In this document: positions 35,923-45,725 of the stretch, in pieces | How positions within the stretch are numbered: the first letter of the stretch is position 1 | Layout of the letters: every line of letters starts with the position of its first letter | Source of the DNA: Pirellulaceae bacterium | GTDB lineage: Bacteria; Planctomycetota; Planctomycetia; Pirellulales; Pirellulaceae | Direction: 5' to 3' | Assembly (NCBI GenBank): GCA_029243025.1 | Contig: JAQWSU010000027.1 | Span: 1 to 64,000, forward strand | DNA length: 64,000 bases | Position numbers and translations under genes: made by a program | Notes under the pieces: generated by a model | What the model was told of the DNA's origin: nothing | The model's database searches: none | What the model saw: the letters and a program-made list of their open reading frames with translations, nothing else

Positions 35923-36990
35923 ATGTCGGAAGTACGTCTTCAAAATGTGTCGAAGGTTTATCCAAATGAAGTGATCGCGTTGCGCGATGTGGGATTCTCG
36001 GTACTTGATCGTGAGTGTCTCGTCATTGTTGGGCCATCCGGAAGTGGTAAAACCACGGCGTTGCGCATCATTGCGGGACTCGAAATACCAACGCGGGGTG
36101 AAGTGGTGATTGGTGGCGAGGTGATGACAATGACGCCTGCGGCCGATCGAAATGTCGCGATGGTTTTTCAGGACGATACGCTGTATCCGCATCGTTCCGT
36201 GCAGGAAAATCTCAGCTTCGGTTTGCGGATGAGGCGAATTCCGTCTGCAGAGCGACGTCGGTTGATTGCCGAAGTTGTTGAACGTTTGGGACTGGAGCCG
36301 CTGTTGACGCGGTTGCCCCACCAGCTATCCGGAGGTCAACGGCAACGGGTAGCTTTGGGGCGAGCGATTGTACGGCATCCGAATGTCTGCTTGTTCGACG
36401 AACCGTTCTCCCATCTAGATCCATCTTTACGGGAACAGGCGCGGAGCGAATTGATCGATTTGCGACAACGCAGTGAGGCCACGATGATCTATGTGACTCA
36501 TGATCATCGAGAGGCGATGCGGATGGGCGACCGATTGGTCGTAATGCGAGCTGGCGTAATTCAGCAAATCGATACACCGGAGATTATCTATCAAAAACCG
36601 ATCAATCGTTTTGTGGCAGAATTCATTGGAGATCCGCCAATGAATTTTCTCGCGGGGGAGCTTGCCAAGCAACACTTTCAATCGCAAGACGCAACTTTGC
36701 CGATAAGGGGACTCTCTCATCAGGGCTCGGTAGTGCTCGGGGTCCGTCCGGAGGATCTCACCATTGTTCGAGACCCAAGTCAGGGAGTCCCGGGACAAAT
36801 AAAACGCATCGAGTTTCTCGGGCGGGACCGACTTGTGTATGTTGATGTGCTCGGACAATCGTGGGTGATTTTGGATGGCGCAACGGATTGCGAAGTCGGG
36901 GAGCAAGTCCGATTGGCGTTTCCGACCGAAGCGATACATCTATTTGATGGTGACAGCGAGCAGTCTCGGCTCGAAAATGTCAATCAGTAA
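35923..36990 (+). CDS. ABC transporter ATPase (MalK/UgpC-type)
   Basis: The 355-aa protein has Walker A GPSGSGKTT, the Q-loop in VFQDDTLYPHRSV, the signature LSGGQRQR, Walker B CLFDEPFSHLD and the H-loop VTHDHREA. After about residue 235 comes the regulatory OB/TOBE part (GVRPEDL), typical of sugar or glycerol-phosphate importers of the MalK/UgpC group. No permease or solute-binding protein is adjacent, so it probably works with a transporter encoded elsewhere. ATG 35923 fits the conserved start MSEVRLQNVSKVYPN; earlier in-frame starts add non-conserved residues. It overlaps the Nudix gene tail to tail by 11 bp. Confidence 0.9.
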   Translation: MSEVRLQNVSKVYPNEVIALRDVGFSVLDRECLVIVGPSGSGKTTALRIIAGLEIPTRGEVVIGGEVMTMTPAADRNVAMVFQDDTLYPHRSVQENLSFGLRMRRIPSAERRRLIAEVVERLGLEPLLTRLPHQLSGGQRQRVALGRAIVRHPNVCLFDEPFSHLDPSLREQARSELIDLRQRSEATMIYVTHDHREAMRMGDRLVVMRAGVIQQIDTPEIIYQKPINRFVAEFIGDPPMNFLAGELAKQHFQSQDATLPIRGLSHQGSVVLGVRPEDLTIVRDPSQGVPGQIKRIEFLGRDRLVYVDVLGQSWVILDGATDCEVGEQVRLAFPTEAIHLFDGDSEQSRLENVNQ

Positions 36991-37405
36991 TAGCTTCGGG
37001 GGGGAAGGTCGCGAGTTTCGTCACCAAACGATCCAGAAATGGAATCTGATCAACATGAAGTAATCGGTAGGCCGTCTTCAGCGAAACAAACTCAACCTGG
37101 TCAACCTCCCAGGAAGCACAGGTGGGAGCGCACGATTGATCGACATGTTCGAGAAAACAATGTACTTGTTTTCGCTTGCTCCGATATTGAATCGAACCCA
37201 ACGGGATCAAATGCCCCGGTAAGACGCCGGTTTCCTCAAATGTTTCTCGGCGAGCGGCCGCTTCCAATGATTCGCCTTCGTCCAGCAAGCCCTTAGGGAT
37301 ACTCCATGCGGCGCGTCGGTTGTAAGTACCGGAAGGATGAACCAACAACACTTCCCAGGTGTTTTCGGTGAGTCGATACAACAGCGTGCCAGCAGAAGTC
37401 AGCAT
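36980..37405 (-). CDS. Nudix hydrolase
   Basis: The Nudix box is complete: GLLDEGESLEAAARRETFEETGV fits Gx5Ex7REUxEExGU (residues about 39-61), the site that binds magnesium and cleaves a nucleoside diphosphate linked to another moiety. The preceding ILVHPSGTYNRRAAWSIPKG-like strand (VLLVHPSGTY) is typical for small Nudix proteins such as NUDT2/Ap4A hydrolases, but the substrate is uncertain. 141 aa, full length, ATG 37405. It ends inside the 3' end of the ABC gene. Confidence 0.88.
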   Translation of the reverse strand: MLTSAGTLLYRLTENTWEVLLVHPSGTYNRRAAWSIPKGLLDEGESLEAAARRETFEETGVLPGHLIPLGSIQYRSKRKQVHCFLEHVDQSCAPTCASWEVDQVEFVSLKTAYRLLHVDQIPFLDRLVTKLATFPPEAITD

Positions 37406-37653
37406 GCGGAAATCGTCCGGCGCGAATTGAAAGTTGGGAAAACGCTCGCCGTTGATTCGTCAACGCGTCGTGAATGGTGACTCGTGGCAAAGGACAAGCA
37501 TTTGCCTCAACCACCAGTCGGATATCATTCTGTGTTGGCAAAAAAGCCGCGTCGCCAAACGTTTGTCGGATTTTGTTCAGGGGCAGGAATGGTTATCCGC
37601 GATCATGCTGTTGGCAAGGGCCGAATGTTTGCCTTACGAATCGCAAGAATCTG

Positions 37654-39474
37654 TTACGCCCGTTTACGTGCTTCACGACGCCTATCCGATTCCTTCAGAG
37701 TCAGTTTTCGGAGGCGAACAAAGTTGGGTGTGATTTCGACCAATTCATCATCCTCGATGTACTCAAGGGCCGCTTCCAGCGATAAGACACGTGGGGGTTT
37801 CAGCAGGATATTATCATCGGATCCAGCGGCGCGAATATTGGTGAGTTTCTTCTCTTTGGTCGGATTGACGGTCATGTCACCCGAGCGACTGTTTTCACCG
37901 ACAATCATCCCCTCATACACTTCGTCACCCGGTGCGACAAAGAGTTCAGCTCGTTCCTGGAGTCCATCCAGACCGTACGCCACGGCTTTACCTGCAATAG
38001 CAGAAATGAGTACACCATTTGGCCTTCGTGGAATATCACCTTCCATGGGGCGATAGCTTTCGAATCGGTGGTGAATGATCGCCGTACCTTGGGTGGCGTT
38101 GAGCAGGCGAGTCCGAAGTCCGATCAAGCCACGGGCTGGGATGCGAAAGTTGACTTGGGTGTAGGCACCCCGCGGCATCATCTCGATAACTTCACCTCGT
38201 CGCTCTCCCGTCAATTCCATCACGGGGCCTAATTTGTCATCGGGAACCTCAATGATGAGCGTCTCAAAAGGCTCCTCGCGACGACCTTCGTTTTCTCGCA
38301 GAATTACGCGTGGCTTACCAACAGCCAATTCGTATCCCTCACGACGCATGGTTTCGATCAATACTGACAGGTGTAGGATGCCGCGGCCACGGACGGCGAA
38401 AGAATCCGATCCCTCAATTGGTTCGACTTGTAACGCAACATTTTTTTCCAGCTCACGGTTAAGGCGATCGCGCAGTTGACGGGTCGTGACGTACTTCCCG
38501 TCTCGGCCGGCAAAGGGAGATGTGTTGATGGAAAAAACCATTTGAAGCGTTGGTTCATCAACTTTCAAACGTGGCAGGGCTTGGAGTGTTTCGACATCAC
38601 TTACCGTGTCTCCGATTTCCACGTTGTCGAGACCAACAACCGCAGCCACGTCACCGGCTTCGGCGACCTCCACTTCCGTTTTTCCCAAGTTTTCGAAAAC
38701 ATACACCTGGGAGACTTTTGTTTGCACAACCTGATTGGAGTGCTGCATGAGGGCCACATTCTGTCCTTTGCGGATTTCACCCGAACGAATTCGACCAATC
38801 GCGATACGACCCACATATTCGGACCAATCGATGGTCGTCACTAGCATCTGCATCGGGTCGTCACGCTGGATTTCGGGACCATCGATCTCACGGATTACCA
38901 TGTCCAGCAAAAGCTTCATGGAGTCCGTACGGACCTCGGGGTCATCCGTCGCGTAGCCGTCTTTGGCGCTGGCAAATATGTGTGGGAAGTCGGCAATGTC
39001 GTCATCGGCGCCCAAATCAATCAGTAGGTCGAGTGTTTCATCAACCACTTCGTGCGGCCGAGCATCTGGTCGATCAATTTTGTTAACGACAACAATCGGT
39101 TTAAGATTGCATTCCAGGGCTTTCGAAAGAACAAACCGTGTCTGAGGCATGGGGCCTTCAGCTGCGTCAATCAGCAGCACGGCACCGTCGGCCATCTGTA
39201 GCACTCGCTCCACCTCGCCCCCGAAGTCCGCGTGGCCGGGAGTGTCAATCACATTGATCTTGATCCCCTGGTAGGGAATCGCAATGTTCTTTGCCAAAAT
39301 CGTGATGCCACGCTCTCGCTCGAGATCGTTCGAGTCGAGGATACGCTCGCCTTGCAACTGGCTGTCGCGGAATTCACCGCTTTGTCGCAGCAAGCAATCA
39401 ACCAAAGACGTTTTCCCGTGGTCGACATGGGCGATGATCACTATGTTTCGCAAATCGTTACGGCGTTTCGACAC
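37654..39474 (-). CDS. typA: Ribosome-associated GTPase TypA/BipA
   Basis: TypA is a translational GTPase that binds the ribosome, mainly in stress or cold. It has [15 protein letters not shown] (G1), RERGITI (G2), [14 protein letters not shown] (G3) and NKIDRPDAR (G4), an EF-Tu-like domain 2, EF-G-like domains and the BipA C-terminal domain ending [12 protein letters not shown]. The GTG start at 39474 has AGGA 7 nt before it and gives 606 aa, the normal length. An in-frame ATG at 39531 would add 19 residues not seen in the family. It is alone, divergent from aarF. Confidence 0.95.
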   Translation of the reverse strand: MSKRRNDLRNIVIIAHVDHGKTSLVDCLLRQSGEFRDSQLQGERILDSNDLERERGITILAKNIAIPYQGIKINVIDTPGHADFGGEVERVLQMADGAVLLIDAAEGPMPQTRFVLSKALECNLKPIVVVNKIDRPDARPHEVVDETLDLLIDLGADDDIADFPHIFASAKDGYATDDPEVRTDSMKLLLDMVIREIDGPEIQRDDPMQMLVTTIDWSEYVGRIAIGRIRSGEIRKGQNVALMQHSNQVVQTKVSQVYVFENLGKTEVEVAEAGDVAAVVGLDNVEIGDTVSDVETLQALPRLKVDEPTLQMVFSINTSPFAGRDGKYVTTRQLRDRLNRELEKNVALQVEPIEGSDSFAVRGRGILHLSVLIETMRREGYELAVGKPRVILRENEGRREEPFETLIIEVPDDKLGPVMELTGERRGEVIEMMPRGAYTQVNFRIPARGLIGLRTRLLNATQGTAIIHHRFESYRPMEGDIPRRPNGVLISAIAGKAVAYGLDGLQERAELFVAPGDEVYEGMIVGENSRSGDMTVNPTKEKKLTNIRAAGSDDNILLKPPRVLSLEAALEYIEDDELVEITPNFVRLRKLTLKESDRRREARKRA

Positions 39475-39705
39475 AAGATTATCCTGAACTGCTTCGGGTT
39501 GCTCGGGGATCGCGCAATGTGAAAAGATCATAAAGCGACGAAAAAAGAACAATTTAGAGGTTTTGTTTCTTGCACCAACCGAGCGAGACCGCGGTGCCCT
39601 AGGTGAGAACAACAGAGTCTACCATCTGTGTATCATTCCCGAAACTCGAAATATCGGCCAGGCTGCCCGGATCGGCTCTGATTTTGTTGATCATGGCTCT
39701 AGGCT

Positions 39706-41448
39706 ATGATGGAGGGATCGGTAAGCTCTGCCCCAGATTCCTTCAGGCGTGAATTTGACGTGAAAATAACGACGATTCCGCAGATCTACCGCAACGTCAA
39801 TCGGATGACCGAGATTGTTTCGGTGCTGAGCAAATACGGGCTGGCTGATGGGATCAGTCGCTTGAATGTGGATTTTGCCAAGGGATTGCTCAAGAATCGG
39901 GACGGTGAGGCTCTCGCTCGGCACACTCGGGAAACCCGCATTCGTCTCGCGATGGAAGAGTTAGGGCCTACCTTTATCAAGCTGGGGCAGATCCTCAGCA
40001 CGCGAGCCGATCTTGTTGGAGCCACTTTGGCCAATGAGCTTCGCGGCTTACAAGATTCTGTTTCGATCGATGATCCGGAAGAAGTGCGCCGTGTGGTTCA
40101 GGACGAGTTGGGGCAGCCGATCGAGGATCTTTTTATCGAATTCGATGATTGCCCTGCGGCCTCTGCTTCCATCGGTCAGGTTCATCGAGCTCGCTTGAAA
40201 ACAGGAGAGCTGGTAGCCGTCAAAGTGCAGCATGTGGGGATCCAGGATACGGTCCGGAAGGACTTAGATGTTTTGGGGGGCTTGGCCCAGTTGGCTGAGC
40301 GATTGCCCGAATTGGCTCCCTACCGTCCGATCGAAACGATTGCCGAGTTCCAACGAACTCTGCGACGCGAGCTGGACTTCGGTCGCGAGGAACGCAACCT
40401 GAATCAGTTTTCAGCCCGCTTCCAAGACAATCCCCACATCAGGATTCCGCGGCCGATTACTGAGCTTTCCACGCCACGCGTGCTAACGATGGAATGGTTG
40501 ACCGGATTAAAGCTGAACGACACCAGCCGTTCACTCGACGATTCCTACGAGATGTCTGAGTTGTCTCGCCGCGGTGCGGATTTGTATATGCAGATGATTT
40601 TCGTGGAGGGATTTTTCCATGCCGACCCTCACCCGGGAAATATCTTGATTTTGCCTGGAAACAAAATCGGCCTGCTCGATTTTGGCATGGTGGGACGAAT
40701 TGATGAGCGATTGCGCGAGGAAATTGAGGATCTTCTGATGGCGATCGTGAATGGAGATGTTTCCTTGTTGACATCCCTGATCGTCAGGATTGGTTCAACG
40801 CCTGCCGGTCTCGATCAATCGGCGCTGCATAACGAGTTGGCGGACTTCGTATCCCATTACGGCTCTCAGTCGCTTTCGAAATTGGATCTCTCCAACGCCT
40901 TGGAAGAGATGATTGAGTTGATATTTCGCTTCCGGATCGTGTTACCCGCTCAGGTCGCCATGCTGCTCAAGGTTTTAATTTCGCTCGAAGGAAGCGCAAA
41001 GCTCCTTTCGCCCGAGTTTAGTCTGTTGGAAGTCATTCAACGGTATCAGAAAAAAGCCATCTTACGGCGACTCTCACCGACTCGGCGAGTCCGTAAACTA
41101 CGACGGCTTTACGTGGAAGTTGAGCATCTGCTCGAAACACTTCCCAGTCGTGTCACCGATATTTTTGAGCAGGTTCAAGCTGGCCGCTTTGATGTTCATC
41201 TTGATCATCGTGGGTTAGAGCCGTCCGTGAACCGCTTGGTGTTGGGGATGTTGGCCAGTGCCCTGTTTATGGGATCCTCGTTAATGCTTAGTCGCTCGGT
41301 ACCGCCGGTGCTGTTCCCGACCGAAACGATGTTCGGATTGCATGATGTGTCCGTGCTCGGCCTGGGTGGCTGTATGCTGAGCTTGTTGTTGGGCTTGCGG
41401 TTGCTGAGGGCGATTGGGAAGTCAGGGCGTCTTGATCGGCGGCAGTAG
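39706..41448 (+). CDS. AarF/UbiB family (ABC1) atypical kinase
   Basis: The 580-aa protein has the ABC1-kinase signatures: GPTFIKLGQILSTRADL, ASASIGQVHRARL, HADPHPGNILI and LLDFGMVGRI. These proteins support ubiquinone or isoprenoid quinone biosynthesis and related lipid steps; planctomycetes use menaquinone, so the exact role here is unknown. Two hydrophobic segments at the C-terminus (LVLGMLASALFMGSSLML and a segment near the end) would anchor it in the membrane. Divergent from typA, 231 bp between starts. Confidence 0.92.
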   Translation: MMEGSVSSAPDSFRREFDVKITTIPQIYRNVNRMTEIVSVLSKYGLADGISRLNVDFAKGLLKNRDGEALARHTRETRIRLAMEELGPTFIKLGQILSTRADLVGATLANELRGLQDSVSIDDPEEVRRVVQDELGQPIEDLFIEFDDCPAASASIGQVHRARLKTGELVAVKVQHVGIQDTVRKDLDVLGGLAQLAERLPELAPYRPIETIAEFQRTLRRELDFGREERNLNQFSARFQDNPHIRIPRPITELSTPRVLTMEWLTGLKLNDTSRSLDDSYEMSELSRRGADLYMQMIFVEGFFHADPHPGNILILPGNKIGLLDFGMVGRIDERLREEIEDLLMAIVNGDVSLLTSLIVRIGSTPAGLDQSALHNELADFVSHYGSQSLSKLDLSNALEEMIELIFRFRIVLPAQVAMLLKVLISLEGSAKLLSPEFSLLEVIQRYQKKAILRRLSPTRRVRKLRRLYVEVEHLLETLPSRVTDIFEQVQAGRFDVHLDHRGLEPSVNRLVLGMLASALFMGSSLMLSRSVPPVLFPTETMFGLHDVSVLGLGGCMLSLLLGLRLLRAIGKSGRLDRRQ

Positions 41449-41456
41449 CGAGCGCG

Positions 41457-41732
41457 TCAGGCAGCCTCTTCCGTGGCAACCTGGCGCCGTTTCGATTGGC
41501 ACTCCTTGACTAATTGCTGGACCTGTTGGTCCAGCGCATCGAGCTCTTGCATGACCTGGTTTTGCCGGCGATCGAGACGTTCCAGCAGCGTAAGGGCGGA
41601 ATCGTCTTCGGCCGCCGTCTCATCCGATGCGTCTTCGGCCCATCCAGCCGTTTCGCTTGCCAGTGGGAGTGAGATTTGCGATTCGTCTGCCAGTAGGGTG
41701 TTGGGCTGGGTGTTGGGCTGGGTGTTGGGCAT
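41457..41732 (-). CDS. Small coiled-coil protein
   Basis: From ATG 41732 (MPNTQPNTQPNTLLADES) the 91-aa protein has an acidic middle and a C-terminal coiled coil (LERLDRRQNQVMQELDALDQ, then a Lys/Arg-rich end). I do not recognise a family. Its 5' end contains a 12-bp tandem repeat. It ends 8 bp from the end of the AarF gene, on the opposite strand. The frame also opens upstream to 41819, which lacks any supporting feature. Confidence 0.55.
   Translation of the reverse strand: MPNTQPNTQPNTLLADESQISLPLASETAGWAEDASDETAAEDDSALTLLERLDRRQNQVMQELDALDQQVQQLVKECQSKRRQVATEEAA
41696..41730. repeat. 12-bp tandem repeat, three copies
   Basis: GGGTGTTGGGCT occurs at 41696-41707 and 41708-41719, and as a third copy lacking its last base at 41720-41730. 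On the minus strand it encodes NTQP, repeated after the start codon of the coiled-coil protein. Confidence 0.9.
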
Positions 41733-41965
41733 CCGCGAACTCCTGGAGCTAAGGCATGAAGATCGGGCGATTTGGTTGCGAGCAAGCCGTAAGTTCCGTT
41801 TGATCGTTCGGTTTCCCACGGCAAATCGAGGTGTGGGGGCGGTCGGAGTAAACCTGGGTGGACACCCTGCGTGGTAGGGGTTACACTGATGGGCTTGTTC
41901 AGCAGTACAACGGATGGCTTGGAGGAGGGAGCCCCCCTCAAGGCACAGGATACTAAGGAGTCAAA

Positions 41966-42163
41966 GTGGTTAAACTGGTCTTACGAGATCGCGAGAGCAT
42001 CCAGGAAGCCGTTCGTCGCTTCCGAAAGCTCGTCGAGCGAAGTGGTATCAAAAAAGAGATGCGTCGACGCGAATATTACGAAAAGCCGAGTGAAACGAAA
42101 CGTCGGGCACGCCTTCGTGCTGAGCGACGGGCTCGTCGTAATACCCTTACGGGCTCGTCGTAA
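41966..42163 (+). CDS. rpsU: 30S ribosomal protein S21
   Basis: [20 protein letters not shown] and the basic end [14 protein letters not shown] are typical bS21, a small-subunit protein near the mRNA 3' end of 16S rRNA that helps begin translation. 65 aa. The start is GTG 41966 with a strong AAGGAG at 41955-41960. The 3' end lies in a 22-bp tandem duplication (42129-42172), so the last codons and the stop arise from it. Confidence 0.95.
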   Translation: MVKLVLRDRESIQEAVRRFRKLVERSGIKKEMRRREYYEKPSETKRRARLRAERRARRNTLTGSS

Positions 42164-42172
42164 TCCCCTTAC
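42129..42172. repeat. 22-bp tandem duplication over the rpsU stop
   Basis: GGGCTCGTCGTAATACCCTTAC (22 bp) is followed directly by the same sequence with one change (A to C at position 15). The second copy supplies the TAA stop of rpsU (42161-42163). A partial third copy (GGGCT) follows. Confidence 0.9.
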
Positions 42173-42263
42173 GGGCTAAAAAGTCTCGAATTCTTCCACC
42201 CCCGCCCATTGAGCCGGTTTACGCTTGAAACCGGCCGTTCTGACTCGCGCCGCGACGGAGTGC

Positions 42264-42683
42264 TTAATCTGAGTTGCTCGGTCGAGTGACATAATAGGTT
42301 GCTGTTTGACCCGAGCCGACCCAGCCGTAAGGGTTCCATGAATTGCCTTGCCAGGTGGGTGAATAAGTTCCCATCTGAGGAACCGGACTGGCTTGTGGCC
42401 TGGAGTTTGAGAATCCAAACCATTTCATTGCGGTCAATCGATTGAAACGCTGCTGGCCGCGCATTTCAGCCTTCCGCCGAACGGCTTCTTTCGGATCGGA
42501 ATAACGGCGATATTCCTGCATGTAGAACCACATCTCCGGCGTCACGTTCCCATCGCTGGGGATATTCGCAAAGAGATCGGAATCCGTGGTCGGTGAGAAG
42601 CCAGCGTTTTGTTGAGCTTGGCTAGGTGGGTTCATTGCAAAAAGGGCGAACAGGGCGCCGGCGAGCAAAATCGTCCGTTGCAT
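42264..42683 (-). CDS. Small exported hypothetical protein
   Basis: ATG 42683 follows AAGGATATCGAC, a good ribosome-binding site. The 139-aa protein starts with a Sec signal peptide (TILLAGALFALFAMNPPSQA) and continues as a polar, Gly/Tyr/Pro-rich region with MWFYMQEYRRYSDPKEAVRR and an aromatic tail (YSPTWQGNSWNPYGWVGSGQ). The pattern recalls a planctomycete family of secreted proteins without known role. It faces rpsU, 100 bp away. Confidence 0.7.
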   Translation of the reverse strand: MQRTILLAGALFALFAMNPPSQAQQNAGFSPTTDSDLFANIPSDGNVTPEMWFYMQEYRRYSDPKEAVRRKAEMRGQQRFNRLTAMKWFGFSNSRPQASPVPQMGTYSPTWQGNSWNPYGWVGSGQTATYYVTRPSNSD

Positions 42684-43041
42684 GTCGATATCCTTACAGG
42701 GAAATAAAAGCCTTCGGATATCAATCGATTCGGTTGCTGAGGCGAATCTGGATTAGCGGCTTTCGCCGGATGCTTCTTGACTCTTTTTTGAGTTTATCGG
42801 TTGTGCGGCTAGCATGCTGCCAGGCGGCGTTCTTGGCAGTACCCGCACGTTGGTCGCGATTTGCCAGTTTCATTTTCGCTGGCACTTTTTGCGAGTGGCG
42901 GAACGGCCCCATCGGGCTGAATCTTCATGTGAGTCAAGCTTAGGATTCAGCCACATTTGTCGGTGCGAAGGGCACGGACTCGGCCTGATCGCAGCGGGAA
43001 AGTGAGATATCCAGTCTGGCAGTGGATTGTGGTGTCTGAAC
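42684..43041. other. Intergenic stretch between the exported protein and uvrB
   Basis: About 360 bp with no supported gene. Short frames run across it in both directions but have no ribosome-binding site. It should hold the promoter of the small exported protein and the terminator of uvrB. Confidence 0.4.
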
Positions 43042-45108
43042 TCACCGTTTTTTCGGGCGCGGTATTTTTGCGCCGCCCTTGCGACTGCGTTTTCCACGCC
43101 GAGATTGGTTGGCTGGCTTGACCGAAACGTTTGAAATTTTTTCGCCGATGGAGTCCTGCAGTTGGGTGATTCTGTCGCGAAGATTGGCCGCCCGCTCAAA
43201 TTCGAGTGCTTCAGCAGCTTCCATCATTTCTGCTTCAAGTTCGTTGATGTATTCCTGCGTTACGTATTCGGTTTCTTGGTCTTTTCCAACGGCTGCATTT
43301 GCCTTACGGTGTGCTGCTGCCTCGGAGTCGATTCCGACTTGAATATTCTTTTTGACGGTCGCTGGTGTAATGTTGTGCTGTTTGTTGTAGGCCTCTTGTG
43401 CTTTTCGGCGTCGTTCTGTTTCTTCGATAGCGCGATTCATTGAGTTGGTCATCTTATCGGCATAGAGAATGACCTTGGCGTTTACGTTTCTGGCTGCACG
43501 ACCAATCGTCTGGATCAGAGACGTTTCGCTGCGCAGAAAGCCTTCCTTGTCGGCATCGAGGATTGCGACCAGTGAAACTTCAGGCAGATCTAAGCCTTCT
43601 CGTAGTAGGTTCACACCAACTAACGCTTCGAAACTGCCTTCGCGCAGATCTCGCAGCAGGTCGACTCTTTCAAACGCATTTAGTTCACTATGCAACCACT
43701 GGCATTTGACTCCCTGTTCATTCAAGTAAGCAGAAAGATCTTCTGCCATTCGTTTCGTCAGGGCTGTGACGAGAACACGGTCGCCCGCGGCTGATCGTTC
43801 TCGGATTTGTTCGAGCAAATGGGGCACTTGTCCGCGAGCAGGAACAACTTCGATCAACGGATCGAGCAAGCCTGTAGGGCGGATGATTTGTTCAACGATT
43901 TCACCACCCGTTTGCTCTAATTCGTAATCTCCGGGGGTCGCTGACACAAAAACAACCTGATTGATGCGTTCTTCCCATTCGTCGAACTTGAGCGGGCGGT
44001 TGTCAAGCGCACAAGGTAGCCGAAATCCGTGCTCGACCAGGGTCGTTTTGCGACTGCGATCGCCGGCATACATAGCGCGTATTTGCGGAATCGTGACGTG
44101 AGATTCATCGATGAACAAAAGAAAGTCTTTGGGGAAAAAGCTGAACAGTGTGTCAGGTGTCGAGCCGGCGGACCGGCCTGAGAGCGGTCGACTGTAGTTT
44201 TCTACGCCCGGACAGTAGCCAACTTCCATCAACATTTCGATGTCAAATCGAGTTCTTGCGTTAAGTCGTTGAGCTTCGAGCAATTTGCCTCGGCCTTGGA
44301 AGAGCTCAAGTTGTTCAGCGAGCTCGGTTTTGATTTCCGTGACCGCCTTTTCGATCCGATCCTCACGCATGACAAAGTGTTTGGCGGGATAGATGAAAAG
44401 TTGTGATTCTTGCCTTATCACTTCGCCCGTGAGTGGGTTGATAAGAGAGAGCTGTTCGATTTCATCGCCCCAGAGTTCGACTCGAATGGCAAACTCCTCG
44501 TAGGATGGCCAGATCTCGACGCAATCCCCACGAACACGAAAACGGCTACGTTCAAAAGAGACATCGTTGCGTTCATACTGAATATCGACCAGTTGTCGGA
44601 GCACCTCGTCACGGTCGACACTCTCACCCACGATCAGAGGAACCATCATTTGACGGTAATCCTCCGGTGAGCCGAGGCCATAAATGCAGGAAACGCTAGC
44701 GACGATGATCACGTCTCGGCGACTGACGAGCGAGCTGGTTGATGCGAGTCGCAAGCGGTCGATCTCTTGATTGATCGATGCGTCTTTCTCGATGTAGATG
44801 TCTCGCTGAGGTATGTAGGCTTCGGGTTGGTAGTAGTCGTAATAACTGACGAAGTAGTGAACTGCATTGTGCGGAAAGAACTCTTTGAATTCGGAATAGA
44901 GCTGCGCAGCGAGCGTCTTGTTGTGCGAAATCACCAGAGTGGGCCGTTGCATTTCTTGGATGACGTTGGCCATTGAGAACGTCTTTCCCGATCCGGTCAC
45001 CCCCTTTAAGACTTGGCTGCGGCGTTTGTTGGTGATTCCATCCGCCAACGCCCGAATCGCTTCTGGTTGGTCTCCGGCAGGTTCAAACGGGCTTTCCAAG
45101 CGAAACAT
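43042..45108 (-). CDS. uvrB: Excinuclease ABC subunit B
   Basis: UvrB is the damage-verifying helicase-like part of nucleotide excision repair. 688 aa: [17 protein letters not shown] (Walker A), the beta-hairpin [32 protein letters not shown] (DESH box), [18 protein letters not shown], and TIGRAARNV, with the UVR/UvrC-binding motif [20 protein letters not shown]-like at about 635-665 and a Lys/Arg-rich end. All domains are present and full length. It is alone on the minus strand, 131 bp downstream of the ComEA-like gene. Confidence 0.97.
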   Translation of the reverse strand: MFRLESPFEPAGDQPEAIRALADGITNKRRSQVLKGVTGSGKTFSMANVIQEMQRPTLVISHNKTLAAQLYSEFKEFFPHNAVHYFVSYYDYYQPEAYIPQRDIYIEKDASINQEIDRLRLASTSSLVSRRDVIIVASVSCIYGLGSPEDYRQMMVPLIVGESVDRDEVLRQLVDIQYERNDVSFERSRFRVRGDCVEIWPSYEEFAIRVELWGDEIEQLSLINPLTGEVIRQESQLFIYPAKHFVMREDRIEKAVTEIKTELAEQLELFQGRGKLLEAQRLNARTRFDIEMLMEVGYCPGVENYSRPLSGRSAGSTPDTLFSFFPKDFLLFIDESHVTIPQIRAMYAGDRSRKTTLVEHGFRLPCALDNRPLKFDEWEERINQVVFVSATPGDYELEQTGGEIVEQIIRPTGLLDPLIEVVPARGQVPHLLEQIRERSAAGDRVLVTALTKRMAEDLSAYLNEQGVKCQWLHSELNAFERVDLLRDLREGSFEALVGVNLLREGLDLPEVSLVAILDADKEGFLRSETSLIQTIGRAARNVNAKVILYADKMTNSMNRAIEETERRRKAQEAYNKQHNITPATVKKNIQVGIDSEAAAHRKANAAVGKDQETEYVTQEYINELEAEMMEAAEALEFERAANLRDRITQLQDSIGEKISNVSVKPANQSRRGKRSRKGGAKIPRPKKR

Positions 45109-45238
45109 TAGAAAGTATCAATCGAATAGGAGGTGATCGGTGGTAGGACATTGGTGAGAAGAGCCTATTCTATGCCTTTTCAGCGATTTCGTCCGCAGGG
45201 GGCCGTGCGACTTTGGCTTGTTTGACTCAGTGGTAAGC

Positions 45239-45664
45239 TCACGGAGTGTGGGTGGGCGCCCCGGATGACACTTTGGGGCGCCCCGGATGACACTCCAAGA
45301 AAGGTTGTAGCCGCTGGAGAGTTTTTGGGCCGATTCCTCGAACCTCCCGGAGTTGTTCAATCCGCTGGAAGGCTCCTCGGCGATCGCGGTGGCCGATAAT
45401 GCGTCTGGCCATTGTTTCACTGATTCCTGGCAAGACTGTGAGTTCGGGCCAATCGCATTCGTTGAGGTCGATGCTGAATTGGTAATGGGGTGGAGCGACT
45501 TGGTTAATGTCAACAAGTCTGCCGCGGAATCCACCCTCGTAAAGCCACCATTTGGCAATCAGCACGTAGCCAAGCGAGATAAGTGCTGCCAGCCAAAGGC
45601 GTTGAGCTTTGGTTTGCCAAGCCAATCGCGACTGAGTCGGATTCTTGGATCTAGAGTTCTCCAT
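45239..45664 (-). CDS. ComEA-like helix-hairpin-helix protein
   Basis: The ATG at 45664 gives a 141-aa protein with a membrane helix (RLWLAALISLGYVLIAKWWL) and a C-terminal helix-hairpin-helix domain: IDLNECDWPELTVLPGISE and FQRIEQLREVRGIGPKTLQR. This is the ComEA pattern, a membrane-anchored DNA receptor of natural transformation, though a comEC partner is not nearby. The C-terminal tail (GRPKVSSGAPTHTP) lies over a direct repeat of 19 bp, which changes the reading frame inside the tail. It follows rho by 61 bp on the same strand. Confidence 0.75.
   Translation of the reverse strand: MENSRSKNPTQSRLAWQTKAQRLWLAALISLGYVLIAKWWLYEGGFRGRLVDINQVAPPHYQFSIDLNECDWPELTVLPGISETMARRIIGHRDRRGAFQRIEQLREVRGIGPKTLQRLQPFLECHPGRPKVSSGAPTHTP
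45254..45294. repeat. 19-bp direct repeat with 22-bp period
   Basis: GGGCGCCCCGGATGACACT occurs at 45254-45272 and 45276-45294. As the period is not a multiple of three, the copies are read in different frames at the end of the ComEA-like protein, so the duplication probably created a new tail. Confidence 0.85.
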
Positions 45665-45725
45665 GTTTGCCCATCCTTGGAAGAATGAATCGTGGAGATC
45701 TTGTTGTCGTTCGGCCTCGTAAACG

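Noticed and set aside
35120-35974. Arginine- and proline-rich frames in the gap before the ABC ATPase
   Set aside because: Frames on both strands overlap each other, lack ribosome-binding sites, and look like translation of a GC-rich non-coding region.
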